From an uncultured Prevotellaceae bacterium (GTDB lineage: Bacteria; Bacteroidota; Bacteroidia; Bacteroidales; Bacteroidaceae): DNA of 64,000 bases. Below the pieces are notes generated by a model. The model saw only the letters and a program-made list of their open reading frames with translations, had not been told where the DNA came from and did not search any database. The stretch spans positions 1 through 64,000 of the forward strand of contig CAMHUI010000007.1 of assembly GCA_946188345.1 (NCBI GenBank), in the 5' to 3' direction. Made by a program: the position numbers and the translations under genes. Of this stretch, positions 26,767-36,303 are shown in pieces; positions within the stretch are counted from its first letter, which is position 1; each line of letters opens with the position of its first letter.

Positions 26767-29043
26767 ATGAGAAAAAGATTCATATTGGCTGCCTTGGCTA
26801 TTGGGGCAGTCGTTGTTGCTCATGCCCAGCAGGACATGAAGACCTTCGTCGACGACCTGATGTCGCGCATGACGTTAGAAGAGAAGATTGGCCAGTTGAA
26901 CCTGCAGGTGGGTGGTGATATTACCACCGGCCGGCCACAGGACACAGAGATTGGCAATCTTGTTGCTGAAGGCAAGGTGGGCGGCGTCTTTAATTTGAAG
27001 GGCGTTGAGAAGATACGAGCCCTTCAGGAGGTGGCCGTGAAGCAGAGCCGACTGGGCATCCCCCTCATCGTGGGCATGGATGTCATCCATGGCTTCGAGA
27101 CCATCTTTCCTATACCCTTAGCTATGTCGTGCTCGTGGGACGTGGAGGCTGTAGAGGAGGCCGCTCGCATCGCAGCCAAGGAAGCAACGGCCGATGGCAT
27201 CAACTGGACCTTCTCGCCCATGGTCGACATCGCCCTCGATGCCCGTTGGGGCCGCATTGCCGAGGGCAACGGCGAAGACCCGTTCCTTGGAAGCCAGATG
27301 GCCGCAGCCTATGTTAGAGGATATCAAGGAGACGGCGCCCCCCAATCATCCATCGCCCAGGAACACCTTATGGCCTGTGTCAAGCACTATGCCCTCTATG
27401 GAGCTGCGGAGGCCGGACGCGACTATAACACCGTGGACATGAGCCATTGGCGCATGTACAACCAGTATTTCCCGCCCTATAAGGCAGCCGTTGAAGCCGG
27501 TGCAGGTTCCGTCATGTCGTCGTTCAATATCGTTGACGGCCAACATGCCACGGCCAATCGCTGGCTGCTCACTGATGTGCTGCGCAACCAATGGAAGTTC
27601 AACGGCTTCGTCGTCACTGACTATGGCTCGATAGGCGAGATGCAGGTGCACGGCTTCGGCGACCTGGCCCACAACTCCGCCCTGGCCCTGCATGCCGGTA
27701 CTGACATGGACATGTGTTCGCAGGGATTCCTGAAGACGTTGAAGGATTCGTATGAGAAGGGGCAGGTGACTATCGAAGACATCAACCAGGCTTGTCGTCG
27801 CATCCTCGAGGCGAAATACAAGCTCGGTCTCTTTGAAGACCCTTATCGCTATCTCGACCCCAAGCGTCGTGCACGCGATATATATAATAAGGAGAACCGG
27901 CAGCAGGCACGCGACCTGGCTGCCGAGACCTTCGTGCTGTTAGAGAACAAGGGTGCCGTTCTGCCATTGAAGAAAGAAGGCAAGATAGCCATCATTGGTC
28001 CGTTGGCCAATACCCGGTCCAATATGGCCGGAACGTGGAGTGTGGCCTATACCCCCGACCGCTACACGACGCTAAAGGAAGCCATGGAGCGGGCAGTGGG
28101 CAAACGGGCCCAGGTGCTCTATGCCCAAGGCTCTAACATCCTTCGCGATGAGGCTTTGCAGCGTGAAGCGGAGTTTGGCAAGAATATCGACCGTGTTGAC
28201 GATGCCATGGCCCATGACGAAGCTATGCAGGTTGCCCGCGAGGCCGATGTCATTGTCTGTGCCATGGGCGAATGTGCCGAATTCTCGGGTGAGGCTTCCA
28301 GCAGGGCATTGCTTGAGATGCCCGATGTGCAGCGTGAGCTGTTGGCAGACCTCGTTACCTTAGGCAAGCCTGTTGTCTTGTTGCATTTCTCCGGCCGTCC
28401 CACCATCCTGACCTGGGAGAAAGAGCATGTCGATGCCATCCTGAATGTCTGGTTTGGCGGCTCTGAGGCAGGCGATGCCATCTGCGACGTGTTGTTTGGC
28501 GACAAGGTGCCGAGTGGCAAGCTCACGACCAGCTTCCCGCAGGCAGTCGGACAGCTGCCGCTGTATTATAATCACTTGAATACGGGGCGCCCAGTGGCAG
28601 AAGATGCCGACCGTTATTCAAAGTATGCCAGCAACTACTTCGAGGTGCGCAACGACCCGCTCTATCCCTTTGGCTACGGCCTGTCGTATACAACCTTCGA
28701 GTATAGTCCCATCATGCTCAGTGCCGACTGCATGAAGGCCGACGGACAGCTGACAGCCAAGGTGACGGTGACAAATACCGGCAGCTATGATGCCGATGAG
28801 GTTGTGCAGCTGTATGTCCACGACGTCTTTGCATCGAATGCCCGACCCGTGAAGGAGCTGAAGGGCTTCCAGCGCATCCATCTGAAGAAGGGAGAGAATC
28901 GCGAGGTCAGCTTCACCATTACGCCCGACCTCCTGCGCTACTATAACGTCCAACTGGAGTGGGTGCTCGAGCCTGGTGACTTCGAAGTCTTCATCGGTCC
29001 CGACAGCAAGCACGTGCAAAAAGCAGCGTTCAGGGTAGAGTAA
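26767..29043 (+). CDS. bglX: Glycoside hydrolase family 3 (beta-glucosidase, BglX-like)
   Basis: 758 aa; LGIPLIVGMDVIHGFETIFPIPLAMSCSWDVEAVEEAARIAAKEATADGINWTFSPMVDIALDARWGRIAEGNGEDPFLGS, VVTDYGSIGEMQ. Confidence 0.94.
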   Translation: MRKRFILAALAIGAVVVAHAQQDMKTFVDDLMSRMTLEEKIGQLNLQVGGDITTGRPQDTEIGNLVAEGKVGGVFNLKGVEKIRALQEVAVKQSRLGIPLIVGMDVIHGFETIFPIPLAMSCSWDVEAVEEAARIAAKEATADGINWTFSPMVDIALDARWGRIAEGNGEDPFLGSQMAAAYVRGYQGDGAPQSSIAQEHLMACVKHYALYGAAEAGRDYNTVDMSHWRMYNQYFPPYKAAVEAGAGSVMSSFNIVDGQHATANRWLLTDVLRNQWKFNGFVVTDYGSIGEMQVHGFGDLAHNSALALHAGTDMDMCSQGFLKTLKDSYEKGQVTIEDINQACRRILEAKYKLGLFEDPYRYLDPKRRARDIYNKENRQQARDLAAETFVLLENKGAVLPLKKEGKIAIIGPLANTRSNMAGTWSVAYTPDRYTTLKEAMERAVGKRAQVLYAQGSNILRDEALQREAEFGKNIDRVDDAMAHDEAMQVAREADVIVCAMGECAEFSGEASSRALLEMPDVQRELLADLVTLGKPVVLLHFSGRPTILTWEKEHVDAILNVWFGGSEAGDAICDVLFGDKVPSGKLTTSFPQAVGQLPLYYNHLNTGRPVAEDADRYSKYASNYFEVRNDPLYPFGYGLSYTTFEYSPIMLSADCMKADGQLTAKVTVTNTGSYDADEVVQLYVHDVFASNARPVKELKGFQRIHLKKGENREVSFTITPDLLRYYNVQLEWVLEPGDFEVFIGPDSKHVQKAAFRVE

Positions 29044-29093
29044 AAGAAAGGAATTGATTGCAAGGTGACAGATCTGTAGGAAGGCGAATAAAG

Positions 29094-29127
29094 AGAAAGC
29101 CCCGCGTCAGTAGATGCGGGGCTTTCT
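29094..29127. terminator. Bidirectional hairpin terminator between the convergent GH3 and waaA genes
   Basis: AGAAAGCCCCGC-gtcagtagat-GCGGGGCTTTCT. Confidence 0.85.
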
Positions 29128-29132
29128 TTTTG

Positions 29133-30377
29133 TTACCCTATGGTGGCGGCGAGGACTTTCTGTGTTGCTCCGGCGTGGCTGGCAACATAGTCGCCGGCCT
29201 GCTGGCTGCAGCGACGGAGGTAGTCTGGGTCGGCAGAGAAGCGGTCCATGAGGGTGGCGAAGGACTGGGCATCGGTGATTTCGAAGCCGCCCTCGCAGGC
29301 TTTCAGCTCTTGTGCCTCCTGGAACTTCTGGTTGTTGGGTCCGAAGATGACGGGCTTGCCCCATACGGCAGCCTCCACGGTGTTATGGATGCTCACGCCG
29401 AAGCCGCCGCCGACATAGCAGACGTCGGCATACTGGTAGATGCTGGACAGCAGGCCGTAGCAGTCGATTAATAAAGCCCCGCCCCCAAGGTGTTTTTCCT
29501 CAGCGAGTTGGCTATAGCGGATGACATGGAAGGCGGAGAGTTTCTGCTCCAGCTGCTGCATACGTTCTTCGCTGACAACATGAGGTGCAATGATGAGCGT
29601 CCACTCGGGATGCTGCTGGAAGTAGGGGATATAGATGTCTTCGTCGGGTTCCCACGAGGAGCCTACGACGAATACTTTCCGGTCTTTCGAGACGAATCTG
29701 CTGACGATGTCGAGGTTTTTGGCCTGCTCCTTGATTTGCAGTACGCGGTCGAAGCGGGTGTCGCCTACGACGTCGACGTTGGTGATGCCGATGGTGGCGA
29801 GCAGCTGCCGGCTCTGCTCGTTCTGCACGAAGAAGCGGGTGAAGCACTTCAGCACGCGGCTGTAGTTGCGGCCGTACCAGCGGAAGAACACCTGTCCTGG
29901 CCGGAAGATGCTCGAGACGGAGTATACGGGCACGCCGCGATGCTTCAGGATGTGCAGGTAGTTATACCAGAACTCATACTTGATGAAGAAAGCCATGACG
30001 GGTCTCACGGTGCGCAGGAAGCGGCGGGCGTTGCGGATGGTGTCGAGTGGCAGGTAGGTGATGAGGTCGGCTCCCGGGTAGTTCTTCCTGACTTCGTAGC
30101 CCGAAGGCGAGAAGAAGGTCAGCAGTATCTTATACTCCGGGTGTTCTTGGCGCAGCTGTTCCATCAGTGGTCGGCCTTGCTCGAACTCGCCGAGCGAAGC
30201 GGCATGGAACCAGACATACTGCGCCTGCGGGTCCATTTTCTCCTTGAGAATCTTGATGGCCTCGCGTTCACCTCGCCACATGGTGCGCACCTTCTTGTTG
30301 AAGCAGCTGTAGATGGCAACGCCGATGAGGTATAGGTATATGGCTATCTGATACATGATTGAACTATAGCGTTTCAA
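29133..30377 (-). CDS. waaA: 3-deoxy-D-manno-octulosonic acid transferase
   Basis: [23 protein letters not shown]...[13 protein letters not shown]...[11 protein letters not shown]...[10 protein letters not shown]...[35 protein letters not shown]. Confidence 0.94.
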   Translation of the reverse strand: MKRYSSIMYQIAIYLYLIGVAIYSCFNKKVRTMWRGEREAIKILKEKMDPQAQYVWFHAASLGEFEQGRPLMEQLRQEHPEYKILLTFFSPSGYEVRKNYPGADLITYLPLDTIRNARRFLRTVRPVMAFFIKYEFWYNYLHILKHRGVPVYSVSSIFRPGQVFFRWYGRNYSRVLKCFTRFFVQNEQSRQLLATIGITNVDVVGDTRFDRVLQIKEQAKNLDIVSRFVSKDRKVFVVGSSWEPDEDIYIPYFQQHPEWTLIIAPHVVSEERMQQLEQKLSAFHVIRYSQLAEEKHLGGGALLIDCYGLLSSIYQYADVCYVGGGFGVSIHNTVEAAVWGKPVIFGPNNQKFQEAQELKACEGGFEITDAQSFATLMDRFSADPDYLRRCSQQAGDYVASHAGATQKVLAATIG

Positions 30378-31878
30378 TGGCTCTGCGCATGCGCTTCAGG
30401 GTTTCTTCCTTGCCGAGGAAAGCCGAGATGTCGAACATGCCGGGACCTTTGCCTTCGCCGACGAGGGTCAGTCGCCAAGCGTTCATCACGTCACCCAGCT
30501 TGTATTCCTTCTGCTCAATCCACTGGTGGACGGTCTGCTCCTGCGACTCCACGGAGAAGTCGTCGAGGCCTTCGAGCACCTGCATGAGCTCGGTCATCTG
30601 CTGCGCTGAGTATTCTTTCCAGCGTTTCTTCACGGTCTTTTCGTCGTAGCTCGTGGGAGCGATGAAGAAGAACGAGCACAGGGGCCACAGCTCCTTGACG
30701 AACGAGACGCGGTCTTTCATCATCGAGACGACCTTCGTGACGCGCTCCAGCGACTCTTCCACACCGTTGTTGGCCACGATGGGGGCGAAGAGGCCTGCTA
30801 TCTCCTCGTTAGATTTCTTCAGGATATATTCGTGGTTGAACCAGATGCCTTTCAGGTAGTCGTATTTGGCTCCTGCCTTCGAGCAGCGCGAGATGTCGAA
30901 CGCCTCGACGAGTTCGTCGAGGGTGAACAGTTCCTGCTCTGTGCCGGGGTTCCACCCCAGCAGGGCCAGGAAGTTCACTACAGCCTCGGGGAAGTAGCCG
31001 CTCTCGCGGTAGCCGCTGCTGACTTCGCCCGTCTTCGGGTCGTGCCACTCCAGTGGGAACACGGGGAATCCCAGCCGGTCGCCGTCGCGCTTCGACAGTT
31101 TTCCCTTGCCTTCCGGCTTGAGGAGCAGGGGCAGGTGGGCAAACTGCGGCATGGTGTCCTGCCATCCGAAGGCCTCGTAGAGCAGCACGTGGAGCGGTGC
31201 CGACGGCAGCCATTCCTCTCCCCGGATGACATGGGTAATCTCCATCAGGTGGTCATCGACGATGTTGGCCAGATGGTAGGTGGGCAGTTCGTCGGCACTC
31301 TTATAGAGCACCTTGTCGTCTAGGATGTCGCTCTTGACGACCACCTCTCCGCGTATCATGTCGTGCACATGCACCTCGCGCCCGGGTTCAATCTTGATAC
31401 GCACGACATATTGGCGTCCGTCGGCGATGAGCTCGTCGACCTCTTCCTTCGGCATTGTCAGCGAGTTGCGCATCAGCAGGCGTGTGCGGCTATCATATTG
31501 GAAGTTCTGTATCTCCTGACGCTTCTGCTCCAGCTCTTCAGGCGTGTCGAAGGCGATGTAGGCCTTTCCGTCGGCCAGCAGCTGGTCTACGTACTTCTTA
31601 TAGATGGGCCGGCGCTCGCTCTGGCGGTAGGGGCCTTTGTCGCCACCGAAGGAGACGCCTTCGTCGAACTTGATGCCGAGCCAGCGGAACGACTCGATGA
31701 TATACTCTTCAGCGCCGGGCACGAAGCGTGTCGAGTCGGTGTCCTCGATGCGGAACACAAGGTCGCCGCCGTGCTGACGGGCAAACAGATAGTTATACAA
31801 AGCTGTGCGCACGCCGCCGATGTGCAGCGCGCCTGTGGGACTTGGTGCAAAGCGCACCCTTACTCTTCTTTCTGACAT
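30364..31878 (-). CDS. gltX: Glutamyl-tRNA synthetase
   Basis: [64 protein letters not shown]. Confidence 0.97.
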   Translation of the reverse strand: MSERRVRVRFAPSPTGALHIGGVRTALYNYLFARQHGGDLVFRIEDTDSTRFVPGAEEYIIESFRWLGIKFDEGVSFGGDKGPYRQSERRPIYKKYVDQLLADGKAYIAFDTPEELEQKRQEIQNFQYDSRTRLLMRNSLTMPKEEVDELIADGRQYVVRIKIEPGREVHVHDMIRGEVVVKSDILDDKVLYKSADELPTYHLANIVDDHLMEITHVIRGEEWLPSAPLHVLLYEAFGWQDTMPQFAHLPLLLKPEGKGKLSKRDGDRLGFPVFPLEWHDPKTGEVSSGYRESGYFPEAVVNFLALLGWNPGTEQELFTLDELVEAFDISRCSKAGAKYDYLKGIWFNHEYILKKSNEEIAGLFAPIVANNGVEESLERVTKVVSMMKDRVSFVKELWPLCSFFFIAPTSYDEKTVKKRWKEYSAQQMTELMQVLEGLDDFSVESQEQTVHQWIEQKEYKLGDVMNAWRLTLVGEGKGPGMFDISAFLGKEETLKRMRRAIETL

Positions 31879-32159
31879 GAGTTTTTCTTTTTTTCTTTTA
31901 CGGCTGCAAAATTACACATTTTTCTTCAAAAACCTGCTAACAGACAGAGGTTTTTGCCATAGAAAGAGAAGAAATTGACACTGGCCGCCCATGTAGTCCT
32001 TTTGGAATGTCTCCTGCTATCCGTCAGTCGGCCTGACAGATGGCGGGGAAACAGGGTGGTCGAAGCCTTCTCTCTGGGCACCCCAGCGACGGCAGTTTCC
32101 GAGGTCTTTAGGTGTGATTGTATACGATTGTGTTTCAGATAGATAGCATAAGTGAAAGT

Positions 32160-32246
32160 AAAATCGGCGATTTTGCCGACCAAAATCGCCGAAATTGGTG
32201 ACCAAAATCGGCGATTTTACTGACCAAAATCGGCGATTTTACTTTA
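32160..32246. repeat. 22-bp-period tandem array 2 (3 full units plus a nearly complete fourth)
   Basis: aaaatcggcgattttgccgacc / aaaatcgccgaaattggtgacc / aaaatcggcgattttactgacc / aaaatcggcgattttacttta. Confidence 0.92.
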
Positions 32247-32264
32247 CGATGTCTTGCCAAAGTG

Positions 32265-32374
32265 GTGCCGAGGGGTAAGAACTCGCTTGCCATTGGGTAT
32301 GAAATTGCTTGCCGAGGGGTAAGAAATTGCCAGGTAATGGGTATGGGATTGTCAGACGAGGGGTATGAATTGGC
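32265..32374. repeat. 22-bp-period tandem array 3 (5 units, different sequence from array 2)
   Basis: gtgccgaggggtaagaactcgc / ttgccattgggtatgaaattgc / ttgccgaggggtaagaaattgc / caggtaatgggtatgggattgt / cagacgaggggtatgaattggc. Confidence 0.9.
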
Positions 32375-32394
32375 AAGGGTAAGGTGTGCAAAAT

Positions 32395-32451
32395 GCCGAA
32401 GGCCTGACGTTGTCCGGGGCTGTTTCCCCTTGTCTTCGTCAGGCCTTCGGC
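32395..32451 (-). terminator. Long hairpin downstream of the HDIG gene (likely terminator or 3' structure)
   Basis: GCCGAAGGCCTGACG...CGTCAGGCCTTCGGC 15-bp perfect stem. Confidence 0.6.
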
Positions 32452-32472
32452 GCTATGTGGGTGGTTGGAAAG

Positions 32473-34581
32473 TCAGTCTACGTCGGGCACGGGTTCTTCG
32501 TGTTGCTCTTCCTGCTGTGGCTCCGGGTAGGCGATGCGGGTGTGATAGAGGGCCTTGAGGCGCTCGATGAGCACTTCCTTGGAGAGCTTGATGTCGAGGA
32601 ATGTGATGGGGCAGTCGGCGAAGTAGCCTGCCTGCACCATGCCGTCGACCATGCGGTTGACGAGCGTGGCGATGGCTTCCTCGGTGTATTCGGTGAGCGA
32701 CCGGGAGGCTGCTTCCACGCCGTCGGCCATCATCAGGATGGCCTGCTCGCGGGTGAAGGGGTTCGGACCGGGGTAGGAGAACTGCCGCGTGTCGACTTCT
32801 TCGTCGGGATGCTCGTTCTTGTATTTGATGTAGAAGTATTTGGCCATGCCTGTTCCGTGGTGGGTCGCGATGAAGTCTTTGATGACCTGCGGCACGTTGT
32901 AGCGGTCGGCAATGGTGAGTCCGTCGTTGACGTGGCTGATGATTTTCCTTGCGCTCTCGGTGTATGGCATGCCGTCGTGTGGCGAGACGCCTGCTTGGTT
33001 CTCGGTGAAGTATACGGGGTCGGCCATCTTGCCGATGTCGTGGTAGAGGGCTCCGGTGCGCACGAGCAGCGTGTTGGCTCCGATGCGTCGGGCTATCTCG
33101 GCGGCGAGGTTGCCCACGGTGATGGAGTGCTGGAAGGTGCCTGGTGCCACCTCTGACAGCTCGCGCAGGGCACCGCGGTTGGTGTCTGAGAGCTCGACAA
33201 GGCTGACGTCGGAGGTGAAGCCGAAGAGCTTCTCGACGAGATACATCAGCGGGTAGCTCAGGAGGAGCAGCACGCCGTTGACGATGAAGTACTTATACAT
33301 GAATCCTCCGAGGCGCTTGATCTCGTCGACCTGGATGAGTTGCAGGGCCAGGTAGACGGCTATGCTGGCGGCTGTGACGAGCAGTGCCGACTTGAAGAGC
33401 TGCGAACGGCTGGTGAGCTCGCGCAGAGAGTAGATGGCTACGAGGCCGGCCACCAGCTGGATGATGATGAATTCGAAGTGATAGCCCACGACGATGGAGC
33501 ACAGCAGGATGGTGATGACGTGGGTGAAGAAGGCTGTGCGCGAGTCCATGAAGACGCGCACGAAGATGGGCGCCATCGCAAACGGCAGCAGATAGATGTT
33601 GAGCACGTTGTGGCTCATCATCAGCGACACGACGACGGGGAAGAGCGTCACCACGGCATAGAGCATGAGCATCGTGCGCGGATTGTAGAAGTAGTCCTTG
33701 CGGAAGAGGTAGAGGTAGATGGTGAAGAGCACGACGAGCAGCACCACGTAGAGCAGTTGTCCGAAGAGCGTCGTCGATCGTTGCTCGAGCGACATCTGTC
33801 GGTCCAGCTCGTCGATATACGACTGCAGTATCAGCGCCCGCTCGGCATCTACCATCTCGCCGCGGTCGATAATCTTCTGGCCCTCCTTGATGGTGTCGGT
33901 CGAGGCAATGTCGATGGCCGCGATGATGGAGTCCAGCTCAAGCTGGTTCTGCTCGGCCAGGCCGACGAGGTTGGGCTGTATGCAGGCGGCCAGGGCGGCG
34001 CTGTCGAGCTGAGAGCGGATGCCGTCCAGGCGATCGTCGGCCATCAGCAGGTCGAGGGCCACGGCGGGCGAGAAGACGAAGTTGATGCGGCGGCTCACCG
34101 TGTCGGCATCGCCAATCAGCCGCACGTGCTTGTCGGCGTCGGCAATGAGCTCGCTATACTCTCCTTCGTTCATCACACCGGCTTCGTAGATATGCTTCAG
34201 GCGCGTCAGAAGCAGGTTGGCAGAGCGGGCGGGGATGGCGGCGGAGTCGGCCGTCAGAACAGTGCGCAGGGCCTCGGCCTGGAGGCTGTCGACATGGTGG
34301 TTGTAACGATAGTAGGGTTGGAAAACACGGCGCAGCGAGTCGGCTTCGAGCTCGATGGCCTGGGGAGATTTGTTCACTGCGAAGGCAAACTTCGCCATCA
34401 GCAGGTCAGACTTCCAGGGCGCGTTTCGGTCGTATTGGAACCGCTGGTGGGCACCGCGCGGCAGAAACCACACAATCAAGAAGATGGAGGCTGCAGCCAT
34501 AGCAAGACGCATCCAACGGTTGCGCCAGGAAGTGTTGATGGAGAGATTATATCTTGCCATAACTTTTGAAACGTTTCGCAT
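32473..34581 (-). CDS. 7TM-HD (HDIG) family phosphohydrolase, PgpH-like c-di-AMP phosphodiesterase candidate
   Basis: 702 aa; N-terminal extracellular region, multiple TMs, APGTFQHSITVGNLAAEIARRIGANTLLVRTGALYHDIGKMADPVYFTENQAG. Confidence 0.92.
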   Translation of the reverse strand: MRNVSKVMARYNLSINTSWRNRWMRLAMAAASIFLIVWFLPRGAHQRFQYDRNAPWKSDLLMAKFAFAVNKSPQAIELEADSLRRVFQPYYRYNHHVDSLQAEALRTVLTADSAAIPARSANLLLTRLKHIYEAGVMNEGEYSELIADADKHVRLIGDADTVSRRINFVFSPAVALDLLMADDRLDGIRSQLDSAALAACIQPNLVGLAEQNQLELDSIIAAIDIASTDTIKEGQKIIDRGEMVDAERALILQSYIDELDRQMSLEQRSTTLFGQLLYVVLLVVLFTIYLYLFRKDYFYNPRTMLMLYAVVTLFPVVVSLMMSHNVLNIYLLPFAMAPIFVRVFMDSRTAFFTHVITILLCSIVVGYHFEFIIIQLVAGLVAIYSLRELTSRSQLFKSALLVTAASIAVYLALQLIQVDEIKRLGGFMYKYFIVNGVLLLLSYPLMYLVEKLFGFTSDVSLVELSDTNRGALRELSEVAPGTFQHSITVGNLAAEIARRIGANTLLVRTGALYHDIGKMADPVYFTENQAGVSPHDGMPYTESARKIISHVNDGLTIADRYNVPQVIKDFIATHHGTGMAKYFYIKYKNEHPDEEVDTRQFSYPGPNPFTREQAILMMADGVEAASRSLTEYTEEAIATLVNRMVDGMVQAGYFADCPITFLDIKLSKEVLIERLKALYHTRIAYPEPQQEEQHEEPVPDVD

Positions 34582-34582
34582 G

Positions 34583-34590
34583 CAAAGGTA
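34583..34590 (-). promoter_or_regulatory. Bacteroidota-type -7 element (TACCTTTG) for the HDIG gene
   Basis: caaaggta on + strand just upstream of the 34581 start; close spacing means the true start codon may be internal. Confidence 0.35.
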
Positions 34591-34748
34591 CGAAAAATCG
34601 ACTAAACAAGGAAGAATTAAGATATTTATTTTCCTCTCAGGAAGTTTTTTGTGCGTTCAAGAAAGGACAAACAACCATAAACATTCGCCGTTTTGTTAAT
34701 AAAACTAAAAACAAACACCCCTATTAGTTACAAATCGAACAATTTATG

Positions 34749-34756
34749 TAACTTTG
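34749..34756 (+). promoter_or_regulatory. Bacteroidota-type -7 element TAACTTTG upstream of the FadL-like gene
   Basis: TAACTTTGCAACC 30 bp upstream of the ATG at 34786. Confidence 0.6.
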
Positions 34757-34785
34757 CAACCAAATTATTTAAATAACTTTTAAAA

Positions 34786-36189
34786 ATGAACAAAATCAAA
34801 CTGGCCCTTGCGGCCTTATTGCTTTCAGGTAATGCTGCTTTTGCAGGCGGTTTTTTAACTAACACGAATCAGAGCGTACTCTTTCTTCGCAACCCGGCAC
34901 GCGATGCTGCCATCGGCATCGACGGTGTCTATACGAACCCTGCCGGTGTAGCCTTCATGAATGATGGCTGGCATCTGTCGTTCAACTGGCAGAACGCCCA
35001 TCAGACCCGTACCATCAACTCTGCTTACGGACCGCTGTTCCACTATAACGCCAATGCCCCCGCCGAGCTTGATGCCGAAGGTCTGGCCTGGCGCGAATTC
35101 AAAGGTGTGGCCGATGCACCCTTCCTGCCTTCCCTGCAGGCTGCCTATAACAAAGACCGCTGGAGTTTCCAGTTCAACGTAGCCGTGAGCGGCGGAGGCG
35201 GCAAGTGTGAGTTTGACAATGGACTCGGCTCGCTCGAAGGCCTCGTAGCTTCCCAGATTGTTCCGAAGGCTCAGGACATGGTCACCCAGCAGGCACTGGC
35301 CCTCACCCAGGGTATCATGCTCAATGGGCAGTATGGTCTCGACTCCTATATGAAAGGCCGGCAGTACTACTTCGGTACGACGCTCGGCGCTGCCTATAAG
35401 GTGATGGACAACCTGTCGGTCTACGGCGGTGTGCGACTGCTCTACGGAACGGCCCGCTACGAAGGCTACGTGAAGAACATCCAGATGGGTGTCATGCCCC
35501 TCAACCCGGCCACAGGCCAGCCGATGCCCGAGGCTGCACAGCTTGTGCCCGCCGGACAGGACGACATCACACTCGACTGCAAACAGTCGGGATTCGGTAT
35601 CGCTCCCATCCTCGGCGTAGACTATAAGATTGGAAAGCTGAATCTTGCCACGAAGTTCGACTTCAAGGTTCGCATGCGGCTGAAGAACGACACCTCGACG
35701 CCCGTCACCGTGCCGCAGCTGGCCAAGTATGCCGACGGCAACGTCGTGGCTGAGGACTCACCCGCACTCTTCACCTTCGGTGCCCAGTATGAGATTACCG
35801 ACCAGTGGCGCGTCATGGCAGGCTATCACCACTACTTCGACGTTGACACCAAGCAGTGGACGAAAAACCTCATCAGCGACACCAACGAGTTCAACGTCGG
35901 TACGGAATACGACATCACCGACTGGCTGCAGGTGAGCGGAGGACTCCAGAAGACGAACTACGACATGGAGGAGGACTTCATGAACGACATCTCGTTCAAC
36001 GTCAGCTCATACACCTTTGGCTTTGGAGTCGGTGTGAAAGTATGCGACAACGTCAAGCTCAATGCCGCCTACTTCCAGACGAATTACGACACCTACAACA
36101 AGGCCCAGCAGGTCAGCGGCATCACGGTGAAGAACGACTTCACCCGCACCAACCGCGTCTTCGGTCTCGGCGTAGAGTGGGACTTCTAA
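34786..36189 (+). CDS. OmpP1/FadL/TodX-family outer-membrane transporter
   Basis: 467 aa; signal peptide, GGFLTNTNQSVLFLRNPARDAAIGIDGVYTNPAGVAFMNDGWHLSFNWQ; FGLGVEWDF C-terminus. Confidence 0.85.
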   Translation: MNKIKLALAALLLSGNAAFAGGFLTNTNQSVLFLRNPARDAAIGIDGVYTNPAGVAFMNDGWHLSFNWQNAHQTRTINSAYGPLFHYNANAPAELDAEGLAWREFKGVADAPFLPSLQAAYNKDRWSFQFNVAVSGGGGKCEFDNGLGSLEGLVASQIVPKAQDMVTQQALALTQGIMLNGQYGLDSYMKGRQYYFGTTLGAAYKVMDNLSVYGGVRLLYGTARYEGYVKNIQMGVMPLNPATGQPMPEAAQLVPAGQDDITLDCKQSGFGIAPILGVDYKIGKLNLATKFDFKVRMRLKNDTSTPVTVPQLAKYADGNVVAEDSPALFTFGAQYEITDQWRVMAGYHHYFDVDTKQWTKNLISDTNEFNVGTEYDITDWLQVSGGLQKTNYDMEEDFMNDISFNVSSYTFGFGVGVKVCDNVKLNAAYFQTNYDTYNKAQQVSGITVKNDFTRTNRVFGLGVEWDF

Positions 36190-36248
36190 GCCAGTATTCC
36201 GGAAACCATCTTTTAGACAGTTGCCGTCTGACGGCACGAAAAAAAATA

Positions 36249-36284
36249 AAAAGCCTGCATCCCTCTGCAAGAGTGCAGGCTTTT
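36249..36284. terminator. Bidirectional hairpin terminator between the FadL gene and the C1A-protease operon
   Basis: AAAAGCCTGCA-tccctctgcaagag-TGCAGGCTTTT. Confidence 0.8.
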
Positions 36285-36303
36285 GCTTGTCAGGAGAGCA
36301 GCC

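Noticed and set aside
32160-32374. Possible CRISPR array
   Set aside because: Period is 22 bp with no repeat/spacer alternation and no cas genes in the window; these are contiguous degenerate tandem units
33340-34569. 409-aa plus-strand ORF opposite the HDIG gene
   Set aside because: Antisense artefact (His/Val/Gly/Asp-rich, no domain); the opposite strand is a clear 7TM-HD protein
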